Below are positions 1 through 7,580 of a stretch of DNA of 64,000 bases, in pieces. The notes under the pieces were generated by a model. The model worked only from the letters and a program-made list of their open reading frames with translations. It was not told where the DNA came from and made no database searches. The stretch is from Bacteroidales bacterium (GTDB taxonomy: Bacteria; Bacteroidota; Bacteroidia; Bacteroidales; Rikenellaceae), in NCBI GenBank assembly GCA_910575495.1, contig CAJTFS010000001.1, forward strand, positions 434,001-498,000. Reading direction: 5' to 3'. Within the stretch, counting starts at the first letter, position 1. The number at the start of each line of letters is the position of its first letter. The position numbers and the translations under genes are program-made.

Positions 1-354
1 AAATATAATGAATATATAATAGCTGTTCATGATGTTGACAACTCGGAGCTGTTTGCCTTTATCTACAATTTATTTTTTTATTGTTTATTACTTATGTTCA
101 TTTTTATCTGAAAATCAGATGGATGAAAAAGAAATAAATAGTTGTTGAAAACAGCTTTCAACAAATCGACAACTCAAAATTATTCACATTCCGACCTGTT
201 TCCGGGGGTGTTCCGCTGCCGATAAAAAGGCAGAACTATTTTTGGAAAAAGCGGAATTTTGTATACGGGTTCTGCGGAAGCGGAAAACAAAATTCCGGAG
301 CGTGAAGTTTTCAAGATTTATGAAAGAGTTATCGACCGTTCGGCAGCGGGTTTT
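1..354. other. AT-rich gene-free region with DnaA-box-like sites
   Basis: No convincing gene is visible. The first 190 bases are much richer in A and T than the rest of the window. Sites resembling DnaA boxes occur at 59-67 (TTATCTACA), 180-188 (TTATTCACA) and 329-337 (TTATCGACC). A 9-bp inverted repeat lies at 142-150 and 156-164 (TTGTTGAAA / TTTCAACAA). This could be a replication-origin fragment, or simply an AT-rich intergenic region cut by the window edge. Confidence 0.3.
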
Positions 355-1407
355 TCAACTGCTTTTCATCACTTTTTCAACAATCCGTTCGGCGATGCCG
401 CGATAGGATGCTTCCACCCGCGGATCGATGGCCGCGGCGGGGTGTCCCTCGTCGGAACCCTCCATGATGGAGCGTACGATGGGTATTTCGCCCAGGAAGT
501 CCACGCCGTTTTCCTCGGCGAATTTCCGGGCTCCGCCTTTGCCGAAAAGATAGTAGCGGTTGTCGGGCAGTTCTTCGGGCGTGAACCAGGCCATGTTTTC
601 GATGACGCCGGCCACCGGGATGTTCACATTGGGGTTGCGGAACATCTCCACGCCGCGCAGCACGTCGGCCACGGCCACCTGCTGGGGCGTCGAAACGATC
701 ACCGCCGAATCGATTTTGAGTTCGCCGATGATCGAAAGGTGGATGTCGCCCGTGCCCGGGGGCAGGTCGGCCAGCAGAAAGTCGAGCGTGCCCCAACGGG
801 TCTGGTGGATCATCTGCTTGAGGGCGTTCACAGCCATGGCACCGCGCCACAGCAGGGCGTCGGTCGGTTTGATGAAGAAGCCGATCGACATCAGCGCTAT
901 GTCCATCGACCCGGCCGGAACGATGCGGTCCTGACCCTCTTCCTGCACGGCATCCGGCAGATAATCTTCCACACCGAACATCTTGGGTTGCGAGGGGCCG
1001 TAGATGTCGGCGTCGAGAATGCCTACCCGGAAGCCCATGTTTCGCAGTGCGACGGCCAGGTTGGCCGTCACGGTCGACTTGCCTACGCCGCCTTTGCCCG
1101 AAGCGACGGCGATTACGTGGGCGATGCCGCCCGTGGTGGTGGTCTCCTTGGGTTCGGGACGCGGCGGACGCCCGCCTTCCTTGATGGTCACAAGAATTTC
1201 AGCTTGCGGAAAGCGTTCTTTAAGAAGGGCCTCCGCCTGGTTTTTGATTTTCGTTGCAAAGGGGTCGCGTGTCTTCGCGAAGCGCAGTACCACGGTAGCT
1301 TTGTCGGGCGTCGCCGCGATGTGTTCGATGAAGCCGCACGTCACGATGTCTTCGCCGGTTTCGGGATGGACCACGGCGGCGAGCAGCCGTTTGATTTCGT
1401 TTTCCAT
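355..1407 (-). CDS. mrp: Mrp/NBP35-family iron-sulfur cluster carrier ATPase
   Basis: The 350-residue protein has an N-terminal DUF59/MIP18-like domain (about residues 1-75) and a P-loop ATPase domain with the deviant Walker A motif GKGGVGKS. The family carries or delivers Fe-S clusters to apoproteins in the cytoplasm. The CxxC pair near the C-terminus of many ApbC proteins is not visible: the VIENMAWF segment is followed by TPEELP instead. I start at the ATG of MENEIKRL at 1407; the frame is open 30 codons further, but that part does not resemble the family. A full promoter (TTTG-N20-TATCTTTG) lies at 1526-1495 on the same strand. Confidence 0.93.
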   Translation of the reverse strand: MENEIKRLLAAVVHPETGEDIVTCGFIEHIAATPDKATVVLRFAKTRDPFATKIKNQAEALLKERFPQAEILVTIKEGGRPPRPEPKETTTTGGIAHVIAVASGKGGVGKSTVTANLAVALRNMGFRVGILDADIYGPSQPKMFGVEDYLPDAVQEEGQDRIVPAGSMDIALMSIGFFIKPTDALLWRGAMAVNALKQMIHQTRWGTLDFLLADLPPGTGDIHLSIIGELKIDSAVIVSTPQQVAVADVLRGVEMFRNPNVNIPVAGVIENMAWFTPEELPDNRYYLFGKGGARKFAEENGVDFLGEIPIVRSIMEGSDEGHPAAAIDPRVEASYRGIAERIVEKVMKSS

Positions 1408-1494
1408 GATTTGAGAGTCTTCTTCCGCATAGATAACCCGCCGATGGCAAGTCCGAACGCATTCGTGCTTTGCCGCGGCGAAGTTTATCTTCTG

Positions 1495-1526
1495 CAAAGA
1501 TAGCGCATGTAGGAGGCAGTAGCAAA
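1495..1526 (-). promoter_or_regulatory. Promoter of mrp
   Basis: On the minus strand a -33 TTTG (1526-1523) is followed after 20 bases by TATCTTTG (1502-1495), a perfect Bacteroidetes housekeeping promoter. A second, weaker unit with TACCTTTG at 1564-1557 is stacked just upstream and comes from a repeat copy (about 1557-1611). Confidence 0.75.
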
Positions 1527-1556
1527 TTTATTCGCCGTCGTACGATCTATCTTTTA

Positions 1557-1611
1557 CAAAGGTAGCGTAAGCCGGGCGCAATGCCAAATTTATTTGGGCC
1601 GGGACCGATTT
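1557..1611 (-). repeat. Degenerate copy of the hairpin-promoter repeat, facing mrp
   Basis: Read on the minus strand this carries the CAAATAAATTTGG core, then CATTG, CCCGGCTTACG and TACCTTTG. It aligns with the repeats at 1688-1773 and 54670-54732. The outer stem is no longer complementary, so this is a decayed member, but the -7-like TACCTTTG remains. Confidence 0.6.
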
Positions 1612-1687
1612 GTCGGTCGGATTCGGTGCCGGACGGCGGATCGGGCTCTGTTTTCATGCTGCACGTCGCCGCAATGTTGCCGATTAT

Positions 1688-1773
1688 TGTTATCTTTGAC
1701 TCCGTCTTGGATACTCCCGCCTCGGGAATGCTCAAATAAATTTGGTATTCCACTCGGCTTATTCGTATCTTTA
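1688..1773 (+). repeat. Hairpin-promoter repeat upstream of the GH95 gene
   Basis: This 86-bp segment is nearly identical to 6921-7000. It has TATCTTTG at 1691-1698, the left shoulder ATACTCCCGCCTCGG, a hairpin at 1726-1750 (GAATGC, bulged T, CAAAT, loop AA, ATTTG, GTATTC) and the right shoulder CTCGGCTTATTCG ending in TATCTTTA at 1766-1773. TTTG at 1741-1744 lies 21 bases before the -7 box, so the repeat forms a promoter for the fucosidase gene, whose ATG is 14 bases further on. Confidence 0.8.
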
Positions 1774-1786
1774 TTCAAATATAGAT

Positions 1787-4279
1787 ATGTACCGTATAAA
1801 AATCAGCCGATATTTTTGTTGTTTGTGGACGGGTCTGACCGTCGCGACGACCGCCACCGCTGCGGAACCCGATCTGAAACTGCATTACGACGCTCCGGCC
1901 CGGGTATGGGAGGAGGCTTTGCCGCTGGGCAACGGCCGGTTGGGCGCCATGGTCTTCGGCGATCCGCAGCACGAGCGGTTCCAGCTCAACGAGGAGACCG
2001 TCTGGGGCGGTTCGCCCTACAACAACACCAATCCCGCGGCCCGCGAGGCGCTGCCGGAGATCCGCCGCCTGATTTTCGAGGGCCGCAACCGCGAGGCGCA
2101 GGCGCTGTGCGGGCCCGCCATCTGTTCGCCGACCGGCGCCAACGGCATGCCCTATCAGACGGTGGGGTCGTTGTGCCTCGATTTCGACATTATCGGCGAT
2201 TGCCACGACTATTATCGTGAGTTGGATATCGACAGAGCCGTGGCCACCACCCGTTTTTCGGCCGGGGGCGTCACCTATCTCCGCCAGGCGTTCGTCTCTT
2301 TCGATGAGCAGCTGTTGATCGTGCGGCTTACGGCCTCGAAACGGGGAAGCATTTCGTTTTCGGCCCGTTACGATACGCCTTTCACCTCCGGAGTCTCCCG
2401 TTTTTCGGCCGGCAGCGAACTTCGGCTCGACGGCCGGGCCGACGATCACGAGGGCATCGAGGGCAAGGTGCGTTTCACGGCCATCGCCCGCATCGAGTCC
2501 GCGGGCGGCAAGATCGCTGCGTCGGCCGACGGTTCCGTGCAGGTCCGCCATGCCGACGAGGTGATTCTGCGTGTGTCGATCGGCACCAATTTCCGCAACT
2601 ACAAGGATGTTTCGGGCGATGCCGTGGCAACGGCACGCGCATATCTGGACCATGCGACGGCTTCGTTCCCTGCGTCGCTGCGCCGTCACGAAGCGTGCTA
2701 TCGGCGTTATTTCCGCCGGGTTTCGCTCGACTTGGGCCGTACGCCGCAGGCCGACAAGCCCACCGATGTGCGGCTCGGCGAGTTCGCCGCCGAGTCCGAT
2801 CCGCACCTGGCAGCGCTCTATTTCCAGTTCGGGCGTTATCTGCTCATCTGTTCTTCGCAGCCGGGCGGACAGGCGGCCAACCTGCAAGGTATCTGGAACG
2901 AGCGGCGCCATGCCCCGTGGGACGGGAAATACACCACCGACATCAACGTGGAGATGAACTACTGGCCTGCCGAGACCACCAACCTGGCCGAGATGCACGA
3001 GCCGTTCATCGACCTCGTCGCCCGTACCGCCGAGCAAGGCCGGGCTTCGGCGGCCATGTACGGCTGCCGGGGCTGGACGCTCCACCACAATACCGACATC
3101 TGGTGTTCGACCGGCGCCGTCGACGGACCCAAATACGGCATATGGCCCACCTGCAACGCCTGGTTCTGCCAGCATCTGTGGGACCGTTATCTCTTTTCCG
3201 GCGACAAACGGTATCTGGAGCAGGTCTATCCGCTGATGCGTGACGCCTGCCGGTTCTATTTCGATTTTCTGGTGACCGATCCCCGCTTCGGCTATCTCGT
3301 GGCGGCACCTTCCTACTCGCCCGAGAACGCTCCTCGGGTCGACGGCCGGCGCGACTTCGTGATCGTAGCCGGCGCTACGATGGACAACATGCTGCTGCAC
3401 GATCTGTTCAGCAATACGTTGGAGGCTGCCGCGGTCGTGGGCGAAACGCCCGCTTTCGCCGACAGCCTGCGGTCGGTACTCGGACGCCTGGCTCCCATGC
3501 GGGTGGGGCGTTGGGGCCAGTTGCAGGAGTGGCTCGAAGACTGGGACGACCCGCAGGACCGCCACCGTCATACGTCGCATCTGTGGGGTCTCTATCCCGG
3601 ACGGCAGATTACCGATGCTTCGCCGGCGCTGATGGAAGCGGCCCGCACTACGCTGCACGGCCGCGGCGACCACTCGACGGGATGGTCCATGGGGTGGAAA
3701 GTCTGTCTCTGGGCCCGGCTGCTCGACGGCAATCATGCCGCCGGGTTGATTGCCGAACAGCTGCGTCCCGCCACCGATGCGCGCGGTCAGAACGGCGGCA
3801 CCTATCCCAACCTTTTCGACGCCCATCCGCCGTTCCAGATCGACGGCAATTTCGGTTGTACGGCCGGCATCGCCGAGATGCTGGTGCAGAGCCATGCCGG
3901 AGCGGTGCACCTCTTGCCGGCCTTGCCCGATGCGTGGGCGCAGGGTTCGGTCGGGGGGCTGCGGTGCCGGGGCGGTTTCGTGCTGGACAACATGACCTGG
4001 TGCGACGGCCGTCTCCGCAGTGCCGTGCTGACGTCGACTTCGGGCGGTGTGCTGCGTATCCGCTCGTCCGTGCCGCTGAGTCTGGGCGGCAAGCGGTTGC
4101 AGCCGGTAGCGGGCGACAGCGAATCTCCCAATCCGTTGTTGAGGGCGCAGGCCGTGGCCTTGCCGCTGATCTCCCCGGAGGCTCCCCGCTGCACGGCGGA
4201 GCACCGACCGGCAGATCGGTTTTACGACGTGCCTACCGTTGCCGGCCGATCCTATCGCTTCGACAGCATCGAAGAGTGA
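1787..4279 (+). CDS. Glycoside hydrolase family 95 alpha-L-fucosidase, secreted
   Basis: The 830-residue protein starts with a signal peptide (positive start, hydrophobic run, cleavage after ATAA). It then shows the GH95 layout: an N-terminal beta-sandwich domain, an (alpha/alpha)6 catalytic barrel and a C-terminal beta domain. Family motifs are clear: [19 protein letters not shown] with the paired Asn residues that help activate water, EWLEDWDDP with the likely general acid Glu, and DGNFG near the end of the barrel. GH95 enzymes usually remove alpha-1,2-linked fucose from host or dietary glycans. I use the ATG at 1787; the frame is open to 1742 by a TTG. No SusC/D pair is nearby, so it may act alone in the periplasm. 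Confidence 0.92.
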   Translation: MYRIKISRYFCCLWTGLTVATTATAAEPDLKLHYDAPARVWEEALPLGNGRLGAMVFGDPQHERFQLNEETVWGGSPYNNTNPAAREALPEIRRLIFEGRNREAQALCGPAICSPTGANGMPYQTVGSLCLDFDIIGDCHDYYRELDIDRAVATTRFSAGGVTYLRQAFVSFDEQLLIVRLTASKRGSISFSARYDTPFTSGVSRFSAGSELRLDGRADDHEGIEGKVRFTAIARIESAGGKIAASADGSVQVRHADEVILRVSIGTNFRNYKDVSGDAVATARAYLDHATASFPASLRRHEACYRRYFRRVSLDLGRTPQADKPTDVRLGEFAAESDPHLAALYFQFGRYLLICSSQPGGQAANLQGIWNERRHAPWDGKYTTDINVEMNYWPAETTNLAEMHEPFIDLVARTAEQGRASAAMYGCRGWTLHHNTDIWCSTGAVDGPKYGIWPTCNAWFCQHLWDRYLFSGDKRYLEQVYPLMRDACRFYFDFLVTDPRFGYLVAAPSYSPENAPRVDGRRDFVIVAGATMDNMLLHDLFSNTLEAAAVVGETPAFADSLRSVLGRLAPMRVGRWGQLQEWLEDWDDPQDRHRHTSHLWGLYPGRQITDASPALMEAARTTLHGRGDHSTGWSMGWKVCLWARLLDGNHAAGLIAEQLRPATDARGQNGGTYPNLFDAHPPFQIDGNFGCTAGIAEMLVQSHAGAVHLLPALPDAWAQGSVGGLRCRGGFVLDNMTWCDGRLRSAVLTSTSGGVLRIRSSVPLSLGGKRLQPVAGDSESPNPLLRAQAVALPLISPEAPRCTAEHRPADRFYDVPTVAGRSYRFDSIEE

Positions 4280-4658
4280 CGGAGTTTCTGTCCGCTTTGT
4301 CCGTTCCGCCGCGGCCGGAAAAAAGCTTGCCGGACTTCAGAGCGGTTCGCGCACCCACGGCGTTGGCAGGCTGCGGCTCCGGAAACCGTAAGCGCTTCGG
4401 TGCGCGAATGCTGCGGATTCGGAGAAGATATCATTTCTCATCTATATACTTTGATGTACCGGCGTCCTTGGCCGGCATGCTGAATCCGTCCGCTGCAACT
4501 CGCGGCTTTGGCTGCGTATTCAAGTTCCGACCCACCCCCGAACCCCCGCCTCAGGCAGGGGGCTTCTGACGGAAATCCGAAAGAAACGAAATTACAGCAT
4601 TGTTGGTACGACAAGGTATATAATCGTGTATCATTTTATCGAAAAACGATAAATTTTA
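4280..4658. other. Gene-free spacer with a C-rich hairpin repeat
   Basis: No gene is visible between the fucosidase and the sppA promoter. A C-rich segment at about 4529-4576 contains an imperfect hairpin (CCCCCGCCT / GGCAGGGGG) that could end transcription or be a dispersed intergenic repeat. The rest shows no features that I can name. Confidence 0.4.
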
Positions 4659-4688
4659 TTTGTTTTTCGTAAAATCTCACTATCTTTG
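4659..4688 (+). promoter_or_regulatory. Promoter of sppA
   Basis: TTTG at 4659-4662, an 18-base spacer and TATCTTTG at 4681-4688 match the Bacteroidetes consensus. The leader to the sppA ATG would be about 85 bases and is AT-rich just before the start, as usual in this phylum. Confidence 0.75.
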
Positions 4689-4777
4689 TCTTACCGAAAG
4701 GATTTTACGCCGATTCGCGCGGTTGCGGATCAGCTGCGGAGCACGAAACAAACGAATGCTTTAATATAATAGGTATC

Positions 4778-6556
4778 ATGAACTTTTTCAAAACATTTCT
4801 CGCATGCGTCCTCGCGTTTTTCGTGGGTTCGTTCATCTCTTCGTTCATGTGGTTCTTCATGGTGATCGTCATGGCGCTCTCCATGGACACCAACACCGTC
4901 TCCGTGCGCGACGGTTCGATTCTCAAGATCGACCTCAGCGAGCAGATCGTCGATTCGCCCGCTTCCGATCCTTTGGCCGACTTCGATTTCCTCTCCATGC
5001 AGTCGACCAGAAAGCTCCCGCTCATGAAGGCCCTGCGCGCCATCGAGGCTGCCAAAGACGACAAGCGCATCGAAGGCATCTACCTGCGCATGAACGGCGG
5101 CGGGGGAGTCGAGGGTTCGGCCCTGCTCGAAGAGCTGCGCGAGGGAATCGTCGATTTCAAGCAGAGCGGCAAGTTCGTCGTTGCCTACGACGAGGTCTAT
5201 TCCCAGGGCCGCTACTATCTTGCTTCGGCCGCCGACAGCATCTACCTCCAGCCCCAGGGCGGAATGGACTGGATGGGTCTCTCGTCCAACGTCATGTTCT
5301 TCAAGGGGTTGTTCGACAAGCTCGATGTCCGGGCCGAGGTTTTCCGCCCCACGGCATGCCGCTACAAATCGGCCGTCGAGCCCTACATCCTCGACAAGAT
5401 GTCGTCCGCCAACCGCGAACAGATGCAGCAGCTCGTCAATTCGTTGTGGAAAACCATCGCCGGCAGCGTTGCCGAGTCGCGCGGCATCGAGCTCGCCGAG
5501 CTGAACCGTCTCGCCGACAACCTCGCGGTCACGTTGCCCGAGGAGGCGTTGGAGAAGCATTTCGTCGACGGACTGCTCTATGAGGATCAGATGGACGATG
5601 TGTTCGCCTCGCTGGGCGTCGAGGCCGGCAAGGACGGCGACTTCCGGTTCGTGTCGTTGGGCGACTATGCTTCGCAGCTCTCCGCTTCCGGCAGCTCGTC
5701 CGCTTCCAAGATCGCCATTGTCTATGCCGAAGGCGAGATCGTCGACGGCGAGGCATCCGCCGGCTCGATCGGGGGCAATTCGCTGGCCCGCGAACTCGCC
5801 GAGGTCCGCGAGGACGACTCCATCGAGGCTGTCGTGCTGCGTGTCAATTCGCCCGGCGGCAGCGCCCTGGCTTCCGACGTCATCTGGCGCGAGATGGAGC
5901 TTCTGAAAGCCGAAAAGCCCGTCGTCGTTTCGATGGGTTCCTATGCGGCCAGCGGCGGCTACTACATCTCGGCTCCGGCCGATGTTATCGTCGCCGACCG
6001 GATGACCCTCACCGGTTCGATCGGGGTCTTCGGCATGTTCCTCGATTACAGCGGTGCCCTGAAGAACAAGCTCGGCATCACCGTCGACGGCGTGCAGTCC
6101 AATGCTTCGGCCGGCATGGGCGAATTCAAGCCGCTCACTCCTGCCGAGCGCGCATGTATCATGCGCGGCGTCGACAAGGTCTACGATACCTTTACGTCCT
6201 ATGTCGCCAAGGGCCGCAACCTGCCGATCGAAAAGGTGCTCGACATCGCCGGCGGCCGCGTATGGTCGGGCGAGGATGCCCTCGGCATCGGACTTATCGA
6301 CACCTACGGCGGTCTGAAGACGGCCATTGCCGTCGCTGCCGACAAAGCCGGGTTGGGCGAGGAGTACCGTGTCGTGGAGAAGATCCGGCAGCCTACGGGT
6401 TTCGCCGCTTTCATCGCCGCACTCGATGCCAAGGTGCGGGCCGCGGTCGCCGCTTCGGGTGCGGGCATCGCAGTCGAGGATTACGGCCGTATCCGCAAGG
6501 CTTTGGGCCGGCAGGGCATCGTCATGTATTCGCCCTACTGCGTCGAATTGCAGTAG
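4778..6556 (+). CDS. sppA: Signal peptide peptidase SppA, long (67K) form
   Basis: The 592-residue protein has one N-terminal membrane helix (residues 5-32) followed by two tandem S49 peptidase domains, as in E. coli SppA. The catalytic pair is present: the Lys in YKSAVEPY in the first domain and the Ser in SYAASGGYYIS in the second. It cuts cleaved signal peptides at the periplasmic face of the inner membrane. It stands alone with its own promoter. Confidence 0.95.
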   Translation: MNFFKTFLACVLAFFVGSFISSFMWFFMVIVMALSMDTNTVSVRDGSILKIDLSEQIVDSPASDPLADFDFLSMQSTRKLPLMKALRAIEAAKDDKRIEGIYLRMNGGGGVEGSALLEELREGIVDFKQSGKFVVAYDEVYSQGRYYLASAADSIYLQPQGGMDWMGLSSNVMFFKGLFDKLDVRAEVFRPTACRYKSAVEPYILDKMSSANREQMQQLVNSLWKTIAGSVAESRGIELAELNRLADNLAVTLPEEALEKHFVDGLLYEDQMDDVFASLGVEAGKDGDFRFVSLGDYASQLSASGSSSASKIAIVYAEGEIVDGEASAGSIGGNSLARELAEVREDDSIEAVVLRVNSPGGSALASDVIWREMELLKAEKPVVVSMGSYAASGGYYISAPADVIVADRMTLTGSIGVFGMFLDYSGALKNKLGITVDGVQSNASAGMGEFKPLTPAERACIMRGVDKVYDTFTSYVAKGRNLPIEKVLDIAGGRVWSGEDALGIGLIDTYGGLKTAIAVAADKAGLGEEYRVVEKIRQPTGFAAFIAALDAKVRAAVAASGAGIAVEDYGRIRKALGRQGIVMYSPYCVELQ

Positions 6557-6726
6557 GCTCCGGCAGACACCGGATTCCGAATCATTTGCGGGGCGTTTCC
6601 TTTCGGAGGGAGCGCTCCGTTCGTTTTCGGATTGGGCGGAAAGCCGGAAAAAAGCGAATGACAAAATGTTTGTTCGGAGCCCGGCTTATTCGTACATTAC
6701 CGTCGCTTTGCTCCGGTTTAGGCAGG

Positions 6727-7076
6727 CTTCGGTTCGGCAATGCACGAATTCGGATTCGGCATTGCGCTCACCTTGCACTGCCTTTGGCTTCGCCCAAGAT
6801 ACTCCCGCTCGGCAAAACAAGCAAGCTTGCTTTTGCTCTCGCTTATTCGTACATTGGGTTCGCCCAAGATACTCCGTCTCGGCAGAACCAAACCTTTGGT
6901 TTGCTTCTGCTCTCGACTTTTCGTATCTTTGACTCCGTCTTAGATACTCCCGCCTCGGGAATGCTCAAATAAATTTGGCATTCCACTCGGCTTATTCGTA
7001 CACTGGCTTCGCCGAAGATACTCCCGCTCGGCAAAACAAGCAAGCTTGCTTTTGCCCTCGCTTATTCGTATCTTTG
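6727..7076 (+). repeat. Tandem array of five hairpin-promoter repeat units before queD
   Basis: Five units of about 80 bp carry hairpins centred at 6738-6764, 6812-6836, 6882-6910, 6959-6983 and 7031-7055. Shoulders are constant: GATACTCC and CTCGG on the left, CTCGGCTTATTCGTA on the right. The stems differ. Arm pairs are CAATGC/GCATTG with CGAAT/ATTCG; GCAAAA/TTTTGC with CAAGC/GCTTG (twice); GCAGAA/TTCTGC with CAAACC/GGTTTG; GAATGC/GCATTC with CAAAT/ATTTG. Each stem has a bulge or mismatch at the same place. Units 3 and 5 end in a perfect TATCTTTG (6924-6931, 7069-7076); units 2 and 4 end in degenerate TACATTGG and TACACTGG. Confidence 0.85.
7045..7076 (+). promoter_or_regulatory. Promoter of queD, formed by the last repeat unit
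   Basis: CTTG at 7045-7048 is the 3' arm of the last hairpin. After 20 bases comes TATCTTTG at 7069-7076. The ATG follows only four bases later, so the transcript should start at or next to the start codon (leaderless or nearly so). Confidence 0.7.
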
Positions 7077-7080
7077 CCCT

Positions 7081-7545
7081 ATGGCAACAATCAGACTGAC
7101 CAAAGAATTCTCGTTCGAAACGGCCCACGCGCTCGACGGCTACGACGGTCCGTGCCGCGAGATACACGGCCACTCCTACCGACTTTTCGTTACGGTAAAG
7201 GGGCGTCCCTCCACCGAGCCCGCCGACCCCAAGTGCGGCATGGTGATGGATTTCGGCCTTTTGAAACGCATCGTCGGCGAGGAGATCGTCGCGCGGCTCG
7301 ACCACGCCCTTGTTTTGCGCGCCACGCCGGGCAACCGGACCTTGCGCGAGACTCTCGCCCGGCAGTTTTCCAACATCGTGGAGGTCGACTACCAGCCCAC
7401 GTGCGAAAACATGCTCGACGACTTCGCGCGGCGCATCGCCGCCCGTCTGCCGCAGGGGGTCGAGCTCTGGTCGCTGCGTCTCCACGAGACGGCCACCTCC
7501 TTCGCCGAATGGTTCGCCGAAGACAACCGCGGGTCGGGCCGATAG
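7081..7545 (+). CDS. queD: 6-carboxytetrahydropterin synthase QueD (PTPS family)
   Basis: The 154-residue protein has the pterin synthase zinc site (His in ETAHALDGY and two in IHGHSY) and the catalytic Cys in the CREIHGHSY motif that separates QueD from true PTPS. It converts dihydroneopterin triphosphate to 6-carboxy-tetrahydropterin, the second step to queuosine and other deazapurines. GTP cyclohydrolase I, which makes the substrate, is encoded at 31.6-32.2 kb. The gene lies 35 bases before polA and probably shares its transcript. Confidence 0.92.
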   Translation: MATIRLTKEFSFETAHALDGYDGPCREIHGHSYRLFVTVKGRPSTEPADPKCGMVMDFGLLKRIVGEEIVARLDHALVLRATPGNRTLRETLARQFSNIVEVDYQPTCENMLDDFARRIAARLPQGVELWSLRLHETATSFAEWFAEDNRGSGR

Positions 7546-7580
7546 AGAGCCTGCCGCAATTTCCCCGCACCTCCGAAAAA

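Noticed and set aside
259-1503. Long plus-strand open frame of 414 codons opposite mrp
   Set aside because: It is antisense to a clear Mrp protein and has no family features; GC-rich codon use keeps the opposite strand open.
6727-7076. CRISPR-like array of hairpin repeats
   Set aside because: The constant parts flank palindromes rather than unique spacers of set length, and the units carry promoter boxes; no cas genes are nearby.
6975-7580. In-frame N-terminal extension of DNA polymerase I
   Set aside because: The 202 codons run over the repeat array and queD in another frame; the ATG at 7581 gives the normal Pol I start.
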